Positions 38,618 to 46,630 of a DNA stretch of 64,000 nucleotides are shown here, in pieces. This DNA is from Gemmatimonadota bacterium (lineage in GTDB: Bacteria; Gemmatimonadota; Gemmatimonadetes; Gemmatimonadales; Gemmatimonadaceae): contig JAIUOB010000005.1 of assembly GCA_020161135.1 (NCBI GenBank), positions 62,001 to 126,000 on the forward strand, given 5' to 3'. The notes beneath the pieces were generated by a model that saw only the letters and a list, made by a program, of their open reading frames with translations, was not told where the DNA came from and searched no databases. How positions within the stretch are numbered: the first letter of the stretch is position 1; each line of letters begins with the position of its first letter. The translations under genes were made by a program, and so were the position numbers.

Positions 38618-38692
38618 GGCGGTCCGCTGAGGCGGTCCGCTGAGGCGGTCCGCTGAGGCGGTCCGCTGAGGCGGTCCGCTGAGGCGGTCCGC
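38615..38692. repeat. Six perfect copies of a 13-bp tandem repeat
   Basis: TGAGGCGGTCCGC is repeated six times without a mismatch (38615-38627 onward in steps of 13). The first three bases of copy one are the ybaK stop codon and every copy has a TGA in one frame. The array lies between the convergent ybaK and aldolase-like genes. Perfect identity suggests recent slippage and likely length variation between strains. Confidence 0.95.
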
Positions 38693-38704
38693 CGTGCGTG
38701 CGGA

Positions 38705-39844
38705 TCAGACCGCGCGCGGACCCTCGTGCAACACGGGCTCGTACCACTTGTTCGACTCGCGCCCGCGGGCTTCGACAGCCCAGCGCGTCTCCACGGCATG
38801 CCCACGCACGCCGAACACCTCGTCGAAGAGATGCACGACGATGCAGACGTGGTTGGGCACGATGCGGACCTGCTCGCCCAGGCGCGGACGCCAGCGCGTC
38901 CGCGAGAGATCGAGAATGCCGTGCTCCTCGGACATGCGGCTGACCACGACCTCGGGGTGCTCGAGCAACGCGCCGTAGCCGTCGCCGTCGGCGCGCAGCG
39001 GCTCACGCCCCAACGCCTTCGTACCCGCGTCGATGACCGCCTGCCCCTTCACGGACACGCTCACGACCGTGGCCAGCACCGTGAGTGCGCAATCGTCCCA
39101 GTCACAGGCGCCGATGAGCGCCGTGGTGCGGTCGTTGTAGACGTATGTGCCGGGACGCACTTCGGTCACACCCGGCACCTCGTGCATGCGCCACGCGGCG
39201 GGCGTGGAGCCGCCGCTCACCACCGCCGGCGCGTGTCCCGCCTGCGTGAGGGCGTCGAGGTACGGCGCGAGGTCGCGACCGAGCTGCTGCAGCGCGGCGT
39301 CCTGCTCTCCCACCGCCTCGCGAATGTGCCCCGGATAGAACTGCACGCCCGCGAAACGGAGCACACTGCTGCGCGCCGCATGCTCGGCGATCTGCACGGC
39401 GCGCTCGGGGGTGGCCACGCCGACGCGGTGCATGCCGAGGTCGACCTCGACGAGCACGTCGAAGGTGCGTCGTCCGAGTTTGGCGGCCACCGCCAGCGCA
39501 TCAAGGGCGGCGGGGTCGTCGGCGGCGACGGCCACGCGCACATGCTGCGGAAGTCGGGCCAGCCGCTCGAGGCGTGCGGCGCCCACCGGCGGATACGCCA
39601 CGAGCAGGTCGTTGCACACTTCGGCCATGACCTCGGCCTCGCGCAGGGTCGCGCAGGTGAGGCCCACCGCGCCCAGCCGCAGTTGCTCGGCGGCGATGCG
39701 TGTGGCCTTGTGGGTCTTCACATGGGGACGCAATCGGAGGCCGTGCAGGGTGGCGTACGCCGCCATGCGGTCCAGATTGTGGGCGAGGCGATCGAGATCG
39801 ACGATCGGTACCGGGGTCTCGAGTTGTTCGAGAAAGGTCGCCAC
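38705..39844 (-). CDS. D-threonine aldolase/D-serine dehydratase-like PLP enzyme
   Basis: A 379-residue fold-type III PLP enzyme. The alanine-racemase-like barrel starts at the N-terminus with the PLP Lys in RPHVKTHKATRIA (near residue 45). The C-terminal beta domain has SEEHGILDL and PNHVCIVVHLFDE, the His/Cys metal ligands of the DSD1/D-threonine aldolase group. Expected reactions are D-Thr cleavage to Gly and acetaldehyde, or D-Ser deamination; sequence alone does not decide. The GTG at 39844 is fixed by GGAGGT eight bases upstream. It diverges from a RidA gene with 27 bp between starts. Confidence 0.9.
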   Translation of the reverse strand: MATFLEQLETPVPIVDLDRLAHNLDRMAAYATLHGLRLRPHVKTHKATRIAAEQLRLGAVGLTCATLREAEVMAEVCNDLLVAYPPVGAARLERLARLPQHVRVAVAADDPAALDALAVAAKLGRRTFDVLVEVDLGMHRVGVATPERAVQIAEHAARSSVLRFAGVQFYPGHIREAVGEQDAALQQLGRDLAPYLDALTQAGHAPAVVSGGSTPAAWRMHEVPGVTEVRPGTYVYNDRTTALIGACDWDDCALTVLATVVSVSVKGQAVIDAGTKALGREPLRADGDGYGALLEHPEVVVSRMSEEHGILDLSRTRWRPRLGEQVRIVPNHVCIVVHLFDEVFGVRGHAVETRWAVEARGRESNKWYEPVLHEGPRAV

Positions 39845-39852
39845 TGCCCACC

Positions 39853-39858
39853 ACCTCC
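39853..39858 (-). promoter_or_regulatory. Shine-Dalgarno GGAGGT fixing a GTG start
   Basis: GGAGGT on the minus strand eight bases before GTG 39844 supports the short start of the aldolase-like gene, against an open frame that continues nearly 200 codons upstream through the RidA gene. Confidence 0.8.
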
Positions 39859-39871
39859 AGCCTGCCTGAGA

Positions 39872-40276
39872 ATGTCCGACGCCACGCACGACGATCGCCA
39901 CTGGACGCCGGTGGTGCTGCCCGACCTGCCGCCGCCTGCGGGAGCCTACTCCCCGGGCGTGCGCACCGCAAACCTGATGTTCGTCTCCGGGCAGGTGCCC
40001 CGCGATCCGGCCACACGGGAGCTCGTCGGCACGACGATCGAGGAGCAGACGCGCGCGACGCTGGCCAACCTCGAGCGCGTGCTCCGCACCGGCGGCGCGA
40101 CGCTGCGCGATGTCGTGAGTGTCACCGTGTACCTCGCCGACGAGAACGACTGGGGCGCCTTCGACACGGTCTATCGCACCGTGTTCTCGCCGCCCTACCC
40201 GACGCGCGCCGTGGTCGGCGCCTCGCTGCGCGGCATCCTCGTCGAGATCTCGGCCATCGCCGCCCTGCCGGGCTGA
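39872..40276 (+). CDS. ridA: RidA-family enamine/imine deaminase
   Basis: A 134-residue RidA (YjgF/YER057c/UK114) protein that hydrolyses reactive enamine or imine intermediates released by PLP enzymes. Seen: AGAYSPGVRTANLMFVSGQVP, a middle TRATLANLERVL, and the C-terminal PPYPTRAVVGASL with the conserved Arg that binds the carboxylate and GILVEISAIA. It is divergent from, and 27 bp away from, a PLP enzyme able to make such intermediates, which is a functional fit. A small unknown gene follows 9 bp later. Confidence 0.93.
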   Translation: MSDATHDDRHWTPVVLPDLPPPAGAYSPGVRTANLMFVSGQVPRDPATRELVGTTIEEQTRATLANLERVLRTGGATLRDVVSVTVYLADENDWGAFDTVYRTVFSPPYPTRAVVGASLRGILVEISAIAALPG

Positions 40277-40285
40277 CGGCGCGCC

Positions 40286-40597
40286 GTGTCGACAGACGCG
40301 ACATCCGCGCCGCCCGCACCGTCGCGCGCACCACTCGTGGCGGTGTGGGCCGTCGACAGCGCCCTGCGGGCGCAGCTCGTACGCCTCGCGCGGGAGGCGG
40401 GCTTCGTGGTCCGCGCCAGTGGTCGCGCGGCGGAGCATGCGAAGGCCATGGCCGATGGCGCAGTGCGCCTGGTCGTGACCGTGGGCTCGCCACCGCTGCC
40501 CGTGCCGGACGCGGTGCCCACGGAGGTGGTGTCCCGCGCCGACGACGACACCGCCGCGCGACTCGCCGCGCGCTATCGCGCGCTGACGACGTCGTGA
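40286..40597 (+). CDS. Small hypothetical protein, possible degenerate receiver fold
   Basis: A 103-residue protein starting at GTG, 9 bp after ridA, so probably co-transcribed. The order of predicted strands and helices (APLVAVWAVDSALRAQLVRL, then AREAGFVVRASGRAAEHAKA and AVRLVVTV) resembles the first half of a response-regulator receiver but lacks the phospho-acceptor Asp and the Lys. Function unknown. Confidence 0.55.
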   Translation: MSTDATSAPPAPSRAPLVAVWAVDSALRAQLVRLAREAGFVVRASGRAAEHAKAMADGAVRLVVTVGSPPLPVPDAVPTEVVSRADDDTAARLAARYRALTTS

Positions 40598-40606
40598 GTC
40601 GGCGCC

Positions 40607-41278
40607 TTACCCCAGCGTGAGCGCGTAGCCCTCGCCACGCACGGTGCGGATGTCCACGCTGCTGCCCACGTCGCGGAGACGCTTGCGCAGCTGCGCGACA
40701 TGCACGTCGACGACATTCGAACCGGGATCGATGCGGATGTGCCAGACATGCTCGAGCAGCGTGCGCCGATCGAGCGTCTCGCCCGCGCGCATCGCGAGGA
40801 ACTCGAGCAGGCCATACTGCCGCGCCGTGAGCGTGACCGGCTTGCCGCGGCAGAACACCTCGTGCTGGACGCGGTGCAACGCGAGATCCCCCACCTGCAC
40901 GCGCTCCATCGATCGGGCGCCACCGCGGCGGATGGCCGCGCGCACCCGCGCCGCGAGCACTTCGTTGGCGAAGGGCTTCGCGAGGTAGTCGTCCGCCCCG
41001 GCGTCGAGCGCGCGCACCACATCCGCGTCGCTGTCGTGCGCCGTGGCCACGACGATCGGTGTCGTTGAGCCGTCTCGTCGCAGTTCCTGCAGCAGGGTCA
41101 TGCCGCTGCGATCCGGCAGCTCCAGGTCCAGCACGATCGCGTCGAACGCTTCGTCCCTCGCCTGCGTACGGCCGTGCTCGCCTGCGTGCGCCAGTGCGAC
41201 CGTGTAACCGTCGTCTTCGAGGACCTGACGCATGAGGTCGGCGACGAGACGATCATCTTCGATGACGAGAACCTTCAT
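40607..41278 (-). CDS. OmpR-family response regulator
   Basis: A 223-residue regulator. The receiver (1-118) is complete: acidic pair in VIEDDRLVAD, phospho-acceptor Asp in AIVLDLELPDRSG, Thr/Ser switch in VVATAHDSD and Lys in DDYLAKPF. The C-terminal winged helix (about 130-223) carries LTARQYGLLEFLA and VVDVHVAQLRKRL. No histidine kinase gene is adjacent, which makes it an orphan here. It is the last intact chromosomal gene before the truncated S4 gene and the metal island; no metal link can be inferred. The 131-bp gap upstream shows no clear operator. Confidence 0.93.
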   Translation of the reverse strand: MKVLVIEDDRLVADLMRQVLEDDGYTVALAHAGEHGRTQARDEAFDAIVLDLELPDRSGMTLLQELRRDGSTTPIVVATAHDSDADVVRALDAGADDYLAKPFANEVLAARVRAAIRRGGARSMERVQVGDLALHRVQHEVFCRGKPVTLTARQYGLLEFLAMRAGETLDRRTLLEHVWHIRIDPGSNVVDVHVAQLRKRLRDVGSSVDIRTVRGEGYALTLG

Positions 41279-41409
41279 GCGGCCGGGGGGTGCGGGGGCG
41301 CGGGCGGGTGGGCTGCGAGAAGGTAACGCGACGAGCAACCATCGTAACGCTTCGGCGTTTACCTGAACAAAGCTTCATGTGACACGGGTCGCCACGAGCA
41401 GGACACGGG

Positions 41410-41736
41410 TCAGCTATCACCCTTGAGACGCCGAATCGCCCGGCGGTCACGTTTCCCCGGCTTGCTCTCGCCATAGGCAAACGCCGTGGGCATCTGCCGC
41501 AACTGCTCCTGGACGCGTTCACGCGCGCGCTGACCCTCGGCGGACTCCTCGTACAGCGTGCGGGCAACCTCGGCGGGGCCGCGCCGCGCGGCGACGTCTC
41601 GTACCATCAGCACCCACTCGACGGGCCCCTGGCGCAGCGCGATGCGATCGCCGGCCTGCACCAGCTTGGCCCGTTTGGCCCGATCGCCATTCACGTCGAC
41701 CTTGCCGCCGTCGATCTTATATCGGGGTGTGTCCAT
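41410..41736 (-). pseudogene. 5'-truncated S4-domain RNA-binding (Hsp15-like) gene
   Basis: The readable part, from GGKVDVNGDRAKRAKLVQAG onward, matches the second half of an S4 domain plus the basic tail (PGKRDRRAIRRLKGDS) of Hsp15/YrfH-type ribosome-recycling proteins. The first half of the S4 domain, normally a start like RLDKWLWxxRxxKTRxxA, is absent. Instead nine unrelated codons follow an ATG at 41736 and join the conserved part near 41716. This looks like a rearrangement breakpoint, with the 5' end lost or displaced. Metal-resistance genes begin right beyond it, so it is a good candidate for the left island boundary. Confidence 0.8.
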
Positions 41737-42148
41737 GTATCGTGTCCATATGCACCATGCAAGCACTGGGAAGGCAATAACTTAGGAGCCTGGACACGGC
41801 GATCTATGGTGAGACACGCCGTTTGCCGGGGCAAGAGCCGTCGTGAGACACAGTGCGACGCCACGCCGCTGCTCGCGGTGCGCCCCTCGGCGAGCGGCGG
41901 ACTTGGGGTCATCGGTGGGATTGAAGACGAGACGAAGAGCCTCGGGCGGGCGGGCCGTCGTCCGCGCGTGGTGAGGCGCAGACGATGCCCCGGCCCGGTC
42001 TCGGCCGCTGCCCGGTGGCGGCGTTGAACGCGGGCGAACGAACGTACTCGGTCCACGTGCTCGGTCCACGTACTCGGCGAGAGCCGCCGTGATCTTGGCG
42101 CGCAGTCTCCCGCGACGTGGCACGCCGCGGGCGCGAACCGTGCTCCGG
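41737..42148. other. 412-bp junction region without a credible gene
   Basis: No reading frame here shows codon bias or a recognisable domain. Near the breakpoint lies a direct repeat of ATGGACAC (minus strand, about 41728-41750) within an AT-richer patch (41750-41800). Around 42044-42076 TCGGTCCACGT occurs twice in tandem. No integrase, transposase or tRNA end was recognised, so the mechanism that formed the junction is not visible. Confidence 0.5.
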
Positions 42149-42994
42149 TCAGCGCGCAGGGGTGGCACTGCGGTCGCCCGTCGCTAACTCACGTCGCGCA
42201 TCCCGCACGATGCTCCACGCCGACTGGAGAAAGAGCGCCGCGATGACGAACGCCACGACCAGGTCGGGCCACGGCGACGCGGTCCATGCGACGAGCGCGG
42301 CGGCGACGACGACGGCGAGGTTTCCGAGCGCGTCATTCCGGGAGAACAGCCAGATGGCCCGGGCATTGGCGTCGCCGGTCCGGTGCGGGATCAGGGCGAC
42401 CGCGGCCGCGACGTTGACGGCGAGCGCGATGAGGCCGAAGAGGCCCATGACCTCAGCCTCCGGCTGCCGCTGCACGAGCACACGGTAGATGGTGCTGCCG
42501 ATGACGCCCAGCCCCAACGCGCCGAGGAACAGGCCCTGGGCCAGCGCGACGCGGGCTCGCCGCTGGAGCGGCCATGCGAGGGCCAGCAGGCCGATGAAGC
42601 TGATCGCGCCATCGCCGAGAAAATCCAGGGCGTCGGCCTTCAACGCTTGGGAGTCGGAGACGAAGCCGGCGATGGCTTCCACGACCCCGTAGCCGCTGTT
42701 CAGCAGCACGACGATCCAGAGCGCGCGGCGATAGGCCGGATTCACCGCGGCCGGCGTGGTCGCCGACTGCAGCGGATAGCCAGCGGCCGCGGCGGCGCGC
42801 TCCGCGTCCGCGAAGCGCGCGGGGTTCGCGGTGGTGGCCGTGAGCATTCCGGTGGCGACGGAGACCTCAACGGTCTCGATGCCGGGCACGGCGCGGACCG
42901 CGGCCGCGAGTTCGGCCGCGTCGTCCGCGCAATCCATCCCCACGACTCGATACTGGGCCCGAGTCGAGGGGCGGGTCGAGGCGCCGGTGCTCAT
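42149..42994 (-). CDS. Cation diffusion facilitator with N-terminal HMA-like domain
   Basis: A 281-residue exporter of the CDF family (Zn/Cd/Co antiport). Residues about 12-75 form a small HMA-type domain whose metal loop reads GMDCADDAA, keeping only one of the two usual Cys. The membrane part has six helices with metal-site signatures ADALDFLGDGAISFIG (TM2) and FSRNDALGNLAVVVAA (TM5). The long cytoplasmic C-terminal domain of classical CDFs is missing. ATG 42994 overlaps the TGA of a tiny upstream reading frame; ATG 43027 is an alternative. It is the last gene of the czcCBA operon. Confidence 0.88.
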   Translation of the reverse strand: MSTGASTRPSTRAQYRVVGMDCADDAAELAAAVRAVPGIETVEVSVATGMLTATTANPARFADAERAAAAAGYPLQSATTPAAVNPAYRRALWIVVLLNSGYGVVEAIAGFVSDSQALKADALDFLGDGAISFIGLLALAWPLQRRARVALAQGLFLGALGLGVIGSTIYRVLVQRQPEAEVMGLFGLIALAVNVAAAVALIPHRTGDANARAIWLFSRNDALGNLAVVVAAALVAWTASPWPDLVVAFVIAALFLQSAWSIVRDARRELATGDRSATPAR

Positions 42995-43110
42995 CGCCGG
43001 AGGCCCTCGCGTCCGCCACCGCGCCATGCGCGTTCGCGGCGGACGGGGGCTGCCGGAGAACGCGCTGCGGCGGTCATGTACGCCGGGTACTGCGTCGGGT
43101 CTGCGCTCAT
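42991..43110 (-). CDS. Tiny reading frame (39 codons) coupled to the CDF gene
   Basis: A 39-residue frame (MSADPTQYPAYMTAAARS and an Arg-rich end) starts in an ATGA overlap with the preceding small frame and ends in an ATGA overlap with the CDF gene. G/C at third positions is only moderate (about three quarters), lower than in neighbouring genes, so it may serve to carry ribosomes to the CDF start and not to make a working peptide. Low confidence as a protein. Confidence 0.35.
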   Translation of the reverse strand: MSADPTQYPAYMTAAARSPAAPVRRERAWRGGGREGLRR

Positions 43111-43253
43111 TCGGTTGCCGTAACGTATAGGGTCACGGATCGCGCGCAGGCTGCGCTCTGGCGTCGGGCGTTCGTGCGCATGGTTGGCACTCCTGGTCGG
43201 AGGAAGGGCAACATTTGGTGTCGTGTCGCGTTGAGCGCAGGGATGCGGCTCAT
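43107..43253 (-). CDS. Tiny reading frame (48 or 24 codons) coupled to czcA
   Basis: A 48-codon frame starts in an ATGA overlap with the czcA stop (43250-43253) and ends in an ATGA overlap with the 39-codon frame. An internal in-frame ATG at 43181 has AGGAG eight bases upstream (43190-43194), so a 24-residue peptide (MRTNARRQSAACARSV...) is the better-supported product. It is basic and unrecognised. It could be a coupling device. Confidence 0.4.
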   Translation of the reverse strand: MSRIPALNATRHQMLPFLRPGVPTMRTNARRQSAACARSVTLYVTATE

Positions 43254-46200
43254 GCCATGCCCTCCTGCCGTGCGTGAGTCGATGGCGAGCGGGTGGGCGA
43301 CGCCGGCGCTTCGGGTACGGCCAGCCGCCGGGAACGTCGCACGGCGGCCCGCTCTTCGGCCCACGTGTACACGGTCGGCAGCACGAGCAGCGTCAGCAGC
43401 GTCGCGGAGACGAGCCCCCCGATAACGACCGTCGCCAACGGACGCTGGACCTCGGCGCCGGCACTGGTCGAGACGGCCATGGGGATGAATCCCACGCTCG
43501 CCACGAGGGCTGTCATCAAGACGGGGCGAAGTCGCACGTCCGCACCCTGTCGCACCGCGTCGGTCAGCGACCGGCCACTCGCGCGCAACTGCTCGATGTA
43601 GGAGAGCAGCACCACGCCGTTCAGCACCGCGATGCCGGCGAGCGCGATCATGCCGACCGACGCGCTCAGATTCAGATGCAGTCCGCGCAGCCACAGCGCC
43701 CCAATGCCGCCGACCAAGGCGAACGGCACGTTGAGCATGACGAGCAGGGCAAGGCGCGCGGTGCCGAAGCTGGCGTAGAGCAGTCCGGCGATGAGCAGGA
43801 GCACCGCAGGCACGATCAGGCTGAGGCGGCGCATCGCGCGCTGCTGGTTCTCGAACTGGCCACCGTAGGTGACGTAGTAGCCCGGGGGCAGTGTCACCTG
43901 CGCGTTGATGGCACGCTGTACATCCTCGACGAACCCGCCCAGGTCACGGCCGCGCACGTTGCTCTGGACCACGACGAAGCGCTGGCCGCCCTGATGATTC
44001 ACGACCTCGGGTGCCTCCACGGTGGCCAGCTGGGCCACCTGTGAGAGGGCGATGGTCCCGCCGGCCGGTGTGCGCAGGAGCGTCTGGCCGACGGCTTCAG
44101 GCGTGGCGCGATACGCCGGGTCGAGCCGGACGACGACATCGAAGCGTCGCCGGCCGTCGATCACCTGCGTGGCGGCGACCCCGCCGATCCCGGTCTCGAT
44201 GGCATCGCGCACGTCGGCGATGTTAAGCCCGTAGCGTGCGATGGCCGGGCGGTCGAGCGTGATCTCGAGCTGCATGGCCCCGGCGCTGACGCCGACTGCC
44301 GCGCCCGCCGCGCCGGGAATCCGTTCAACGACGCGCTGAATCGCCTCGGCCTTTTCCTGCAGGATCGGGAGGCTGTCCCCGTAGACGCGGATGCCGAGAT
44401 CGGTCTTGACGCCGGACACGACCTCATCGAGCCGCATGCGCATCGGCGCCGAGAACTCGAACGTGAGGCCGGGAATCTCGTCGAGCGCCGAATCGAGCTG
44501 CGGGATCAAGTCGTCGACGGTGTTCACCCGCCACCGGTCGCGGGGAGCGAGGAGGACGTACACGTCCGCCTGATTGAGGGCCATCGTCTCAGTGGCCTCG
44601 TGGGGGCGGCCCAAGTTCGTGACGACCCCCGCGACCTCGGGGAACGTGCGCAGCGTGCGCTCCACATTGTCCGAGACGAGGGTCCCCTCGGCCAGCGAGG
44701 CACTCGGTGCCCGGCGGGTCTCGACCAGCAAGTAGCCCTCGTCGAGCTTCGGCATGAACTCGGTGCCGAGGAACGGCACGGACCCGAGCGCGATGGCCAG
44801 GACGCCGAGCGCGCCCCCCACGACGAGTCGTCGATGGCCGAGCGCCCAGCGCAGACTTCGGTCATAGCGACGGCGGAGCCAGGTGAACCAACGCGGCTCG
44901 TGCGCGTCGTGCGCGTGGCCGTCCCGCGTTGCATCGCGGACGTCTTCGGGCGACGCCGGTGCGGCCGCGGCTACGGTCGTCCCGTTCCGGCGCGCACGCG
45001 TCGCTCGGGCGAAGAGCAGCGACGACACCGCCGGCACGTACGTCAGGGCGAGCAGCAAGGATCCCAGGATCGCGGCGCACACCGTGAAGGCCATGGGGGT
45101 GAACATCTTGCCCTCGATGGTGCTCCCGCCGAGCGAGAAGATCGGGATGTAGACGGCCACGATGATCGCCACGCCGAACACGATGGGCCGGCCGACCTCG
45201 AACGCGGCCTCGCGGAGGAGCACCTGCCGGCGCGCAGGCGCGGCCGTCGGTTCCGCCCCGAGGCGACGGACGGCGTTCTCGACGAGCACCACGGCCGAGT
45301 CGACGAGCAGGCCAAAGTCCAGCGCGCCGAGCGACATGAGATTGGCCGTGACGCCGAAGCGCTTCATCGCGATGAACGCGATGAGCAGCGACAGCGGGAT
45401 GACCGACGCCGTGAGGAGGGACGCGCGCACGTTTCGCAGGAAGAGAAACAGGATCGCGGTCACCAGCAGCGCGCCTTCCAGCAGGTTCCGGAACACCGTG
45501 TTGGTGGTGCGCTCCACCACGTCCGCCTGCGAGTAGAACGGCCGCACTCGCACGCCGGGGGGGAGCACGCGCTGGATCTCGGTGAGCCGCGTCGTCACCC
45601 GGTCGATGACCTCGCGGCCGTTGGCGCCCTTCAGCAGCAGCACCACGGCCGACATGGCCTCGCCCTGCCCATCGCGCGTCACCGCGCCGAAGCGGGGGGC
45701 GCCGCCGACGGTCACGCGCGCGACGTCACGCACGTACACCGGCGTCGCGTTGCGCGTGGTGATCACGACGTTGCCGATGTCGGTCGTATCGGTGACACGA
45801 CCGAGCGCGCGGAGCGTGAGGCGCTCGCCCCGGTCCTCGATGTAGCCGGCGCCGAAATTCGCGTTGTTCCGCGCGAGCGCCGCCTCCACGTCTTCCAGCG
45901 TCAGGTCGTAGCCGGCCAATCGGGCCGGGTCGGCGTTCACCTGGAACTGCTGTTCGAGTCCACCCCACGCGTTGACACCCGCGACCCCGGGCACGGTGCG
46001 CAGCATCGGCGCGATGACGTACTCCTGGATGTTGGTCAGCGCGATGAGCGTTGCCGTGTCCCGCGCGCCGGACGTGGCCTCGACGAGGTACTGGAACGCT
46101 TCGCCCATGGCCGTCGCGGGGGGGCCGAGCATCGCTTCGGCGCCCTCCGGTAGCCGTGCCATCGCGTCCTGCATGCGCTGCTGCACCTGTGCGCGCGCGT

Positions 46201-46630
46201 CATACAGATCCACGGCATCGTCGAAGGTGACGGTGACGACCGACAGCCCCACTTTCGAGATCGAGCGGACGTCGCTGGTGCCCGGCAGGCCGAGCATCGC
46301 CACTTCCATCGGGTAGCTGACCTGCTGTTCGACCTCCACCGGCGAGAGTCCCGGCGACTCCGTCATCACCAGCACTTGATTCGGCGTTAGGTCCGGAAAC
46401 GCATCGGTGTTGAGCGTGGCGAACGCCCACACGCCTGCGGCGGCGACCAGCAGGGTGGTGCCGACGACCGCGATCCGATGGCGCAAGGAGAAGGCGATGA
46501 GCGCGTTGATCCATCGGCCGAACGCACCGTCTGCATCGTGTGGACGCCCGGCTACTGGCCCAGTCGACTCGTCGGGCTCAGCCGCCGTTTGTGTCGGAGC
46601 AGTTTCTGGAGGCTGCATGCCGTCGCTCAC
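43250..46630 (-). CDS. czcA: Heavy-metal efflux RND pump, CzcA family
   Basis: Inner-membrane RND proton antiporter of 1126 residues, the energised part of a trans-envelope Co/Zn/Cd efflux pump. After an extra N-terminal stretch of about 38 residues comes TM1 (HRIAVVGTTLLVAAAGVWAF), FPDLTPNQVLVMTESPGLSP, two porter loops, and the TM4 proton-relay motif GALDFGLLVDSAVVLVEN typical of heavy-metal RNDs. The second half repeats the fold. Its ATG overlaps the czcB stop by four bases (ATGA), and the stop overlaps the next tiny frame the same way. Metal specificity within the HME group is not fixed by sequence. Confidence 0.95.
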   Translation of the reverse strand: MSDGMQPPETAPTQTAAEPDESTGPVAGRPHDADGAFGRWINALIAFSLRHRIAVVGTTLLVAAAGVWAFATLNTDAFPDLTPNQVLVMTESPGLSPVEVEQQVSYPMEVAMLGLPGTSDVRSISKVGLSVVTVTFDDAVDLYDARAQVQQRMQDAMARLPEGAEAMLGPPATAMGEAFQYLVEATSGARDTATLIALTNIQEYVIAPMLRTVPGVAGVNAWGGLEQQFQVNADPARLAGYDLTLEDVEAALARNNANFGAGYIEDRGERLTLRALGRVTDTTDIGNVVITTRNATPVYVRDVARVTVGGAPRFGAVTRDGQGEAMSAVVLLLKGANGREVIDRVTTRLTEIQRVLPPGVRVRPFYSQADVVERTTNTVFRNLLEGALLVTAILFLFLRNVRASLLTASVIPLSLLIAFIAMKRFGVTANLMSLGALDFGLLVDSAVVLVENAVRRLGAEPTAAPARRQVLLREAAFEVGRPIVFGVAIIVAVYIPIFSLGGSTIEGKMFTPMAFTVCAAILGSLLLALTYVPAVSSLLFARATRARRNGTTVAAAAPASPEDVRDATRDGHAHDAHEPRWFTWLRRRYDRSLRWALGHRRLVVGGALGVLAIALGSVPFLGTEFMPKLDEGYLLVETRRAPSASLAEGTLVSDNVERTLRTFPEVAGVVTNLGRPHEATETMALNQADVYVLLAPRDRWRVNTVDDLIPQLDSALDEIPGLTFEFSAPMRMRLDEVVSGVKTDLGIRVYGDSLPILQEKAEAIQRVVERIPGAAGAAVGVSAGAMQLEITLDRPAIARYGLNIADVRDAIETGIGGVAATQVIDGRRRFDVVVRLDPAYRATPEAVGQTLLRTPAGGTIALSQVAQLATVEAPEVVNHQGGQRFVVVQSNVRGRDLGGFVEDVQRAINAQVTLPPGYYVTYGGQFENQQRAMRRLSLIVPAVLLLIAGLLYASFGTARLALLVMLNVPFALVGGIGALWLRGLHLNLSASVGMIALAGIAVLNGVVLLSYIEQLRASGRSLTDAVRQGADVRLRPVLMTALVASVGFIPMAVSTSAGAEVQRPLATVVIGGLVSATLLTLLVLPTVYTWAEERAAVRRSRRLAVPEAPASPTRSPSTHARQEGMA

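Noticed and set aside
38615-38692. CRISPR array
   Set aside because: The 13-bp units are contiguous with no spacers.
41737-42148. Integrase or transposase remnant at the island edge
   Set aside because: Translations of all frames gave no catalytic motif or family-like run that I could recognise.
44600-46153. A 517-codon open frame antisense to czcA
   Set aside because: Same GC effect; the czcA strand has all RND motifs and ATGA coupling.
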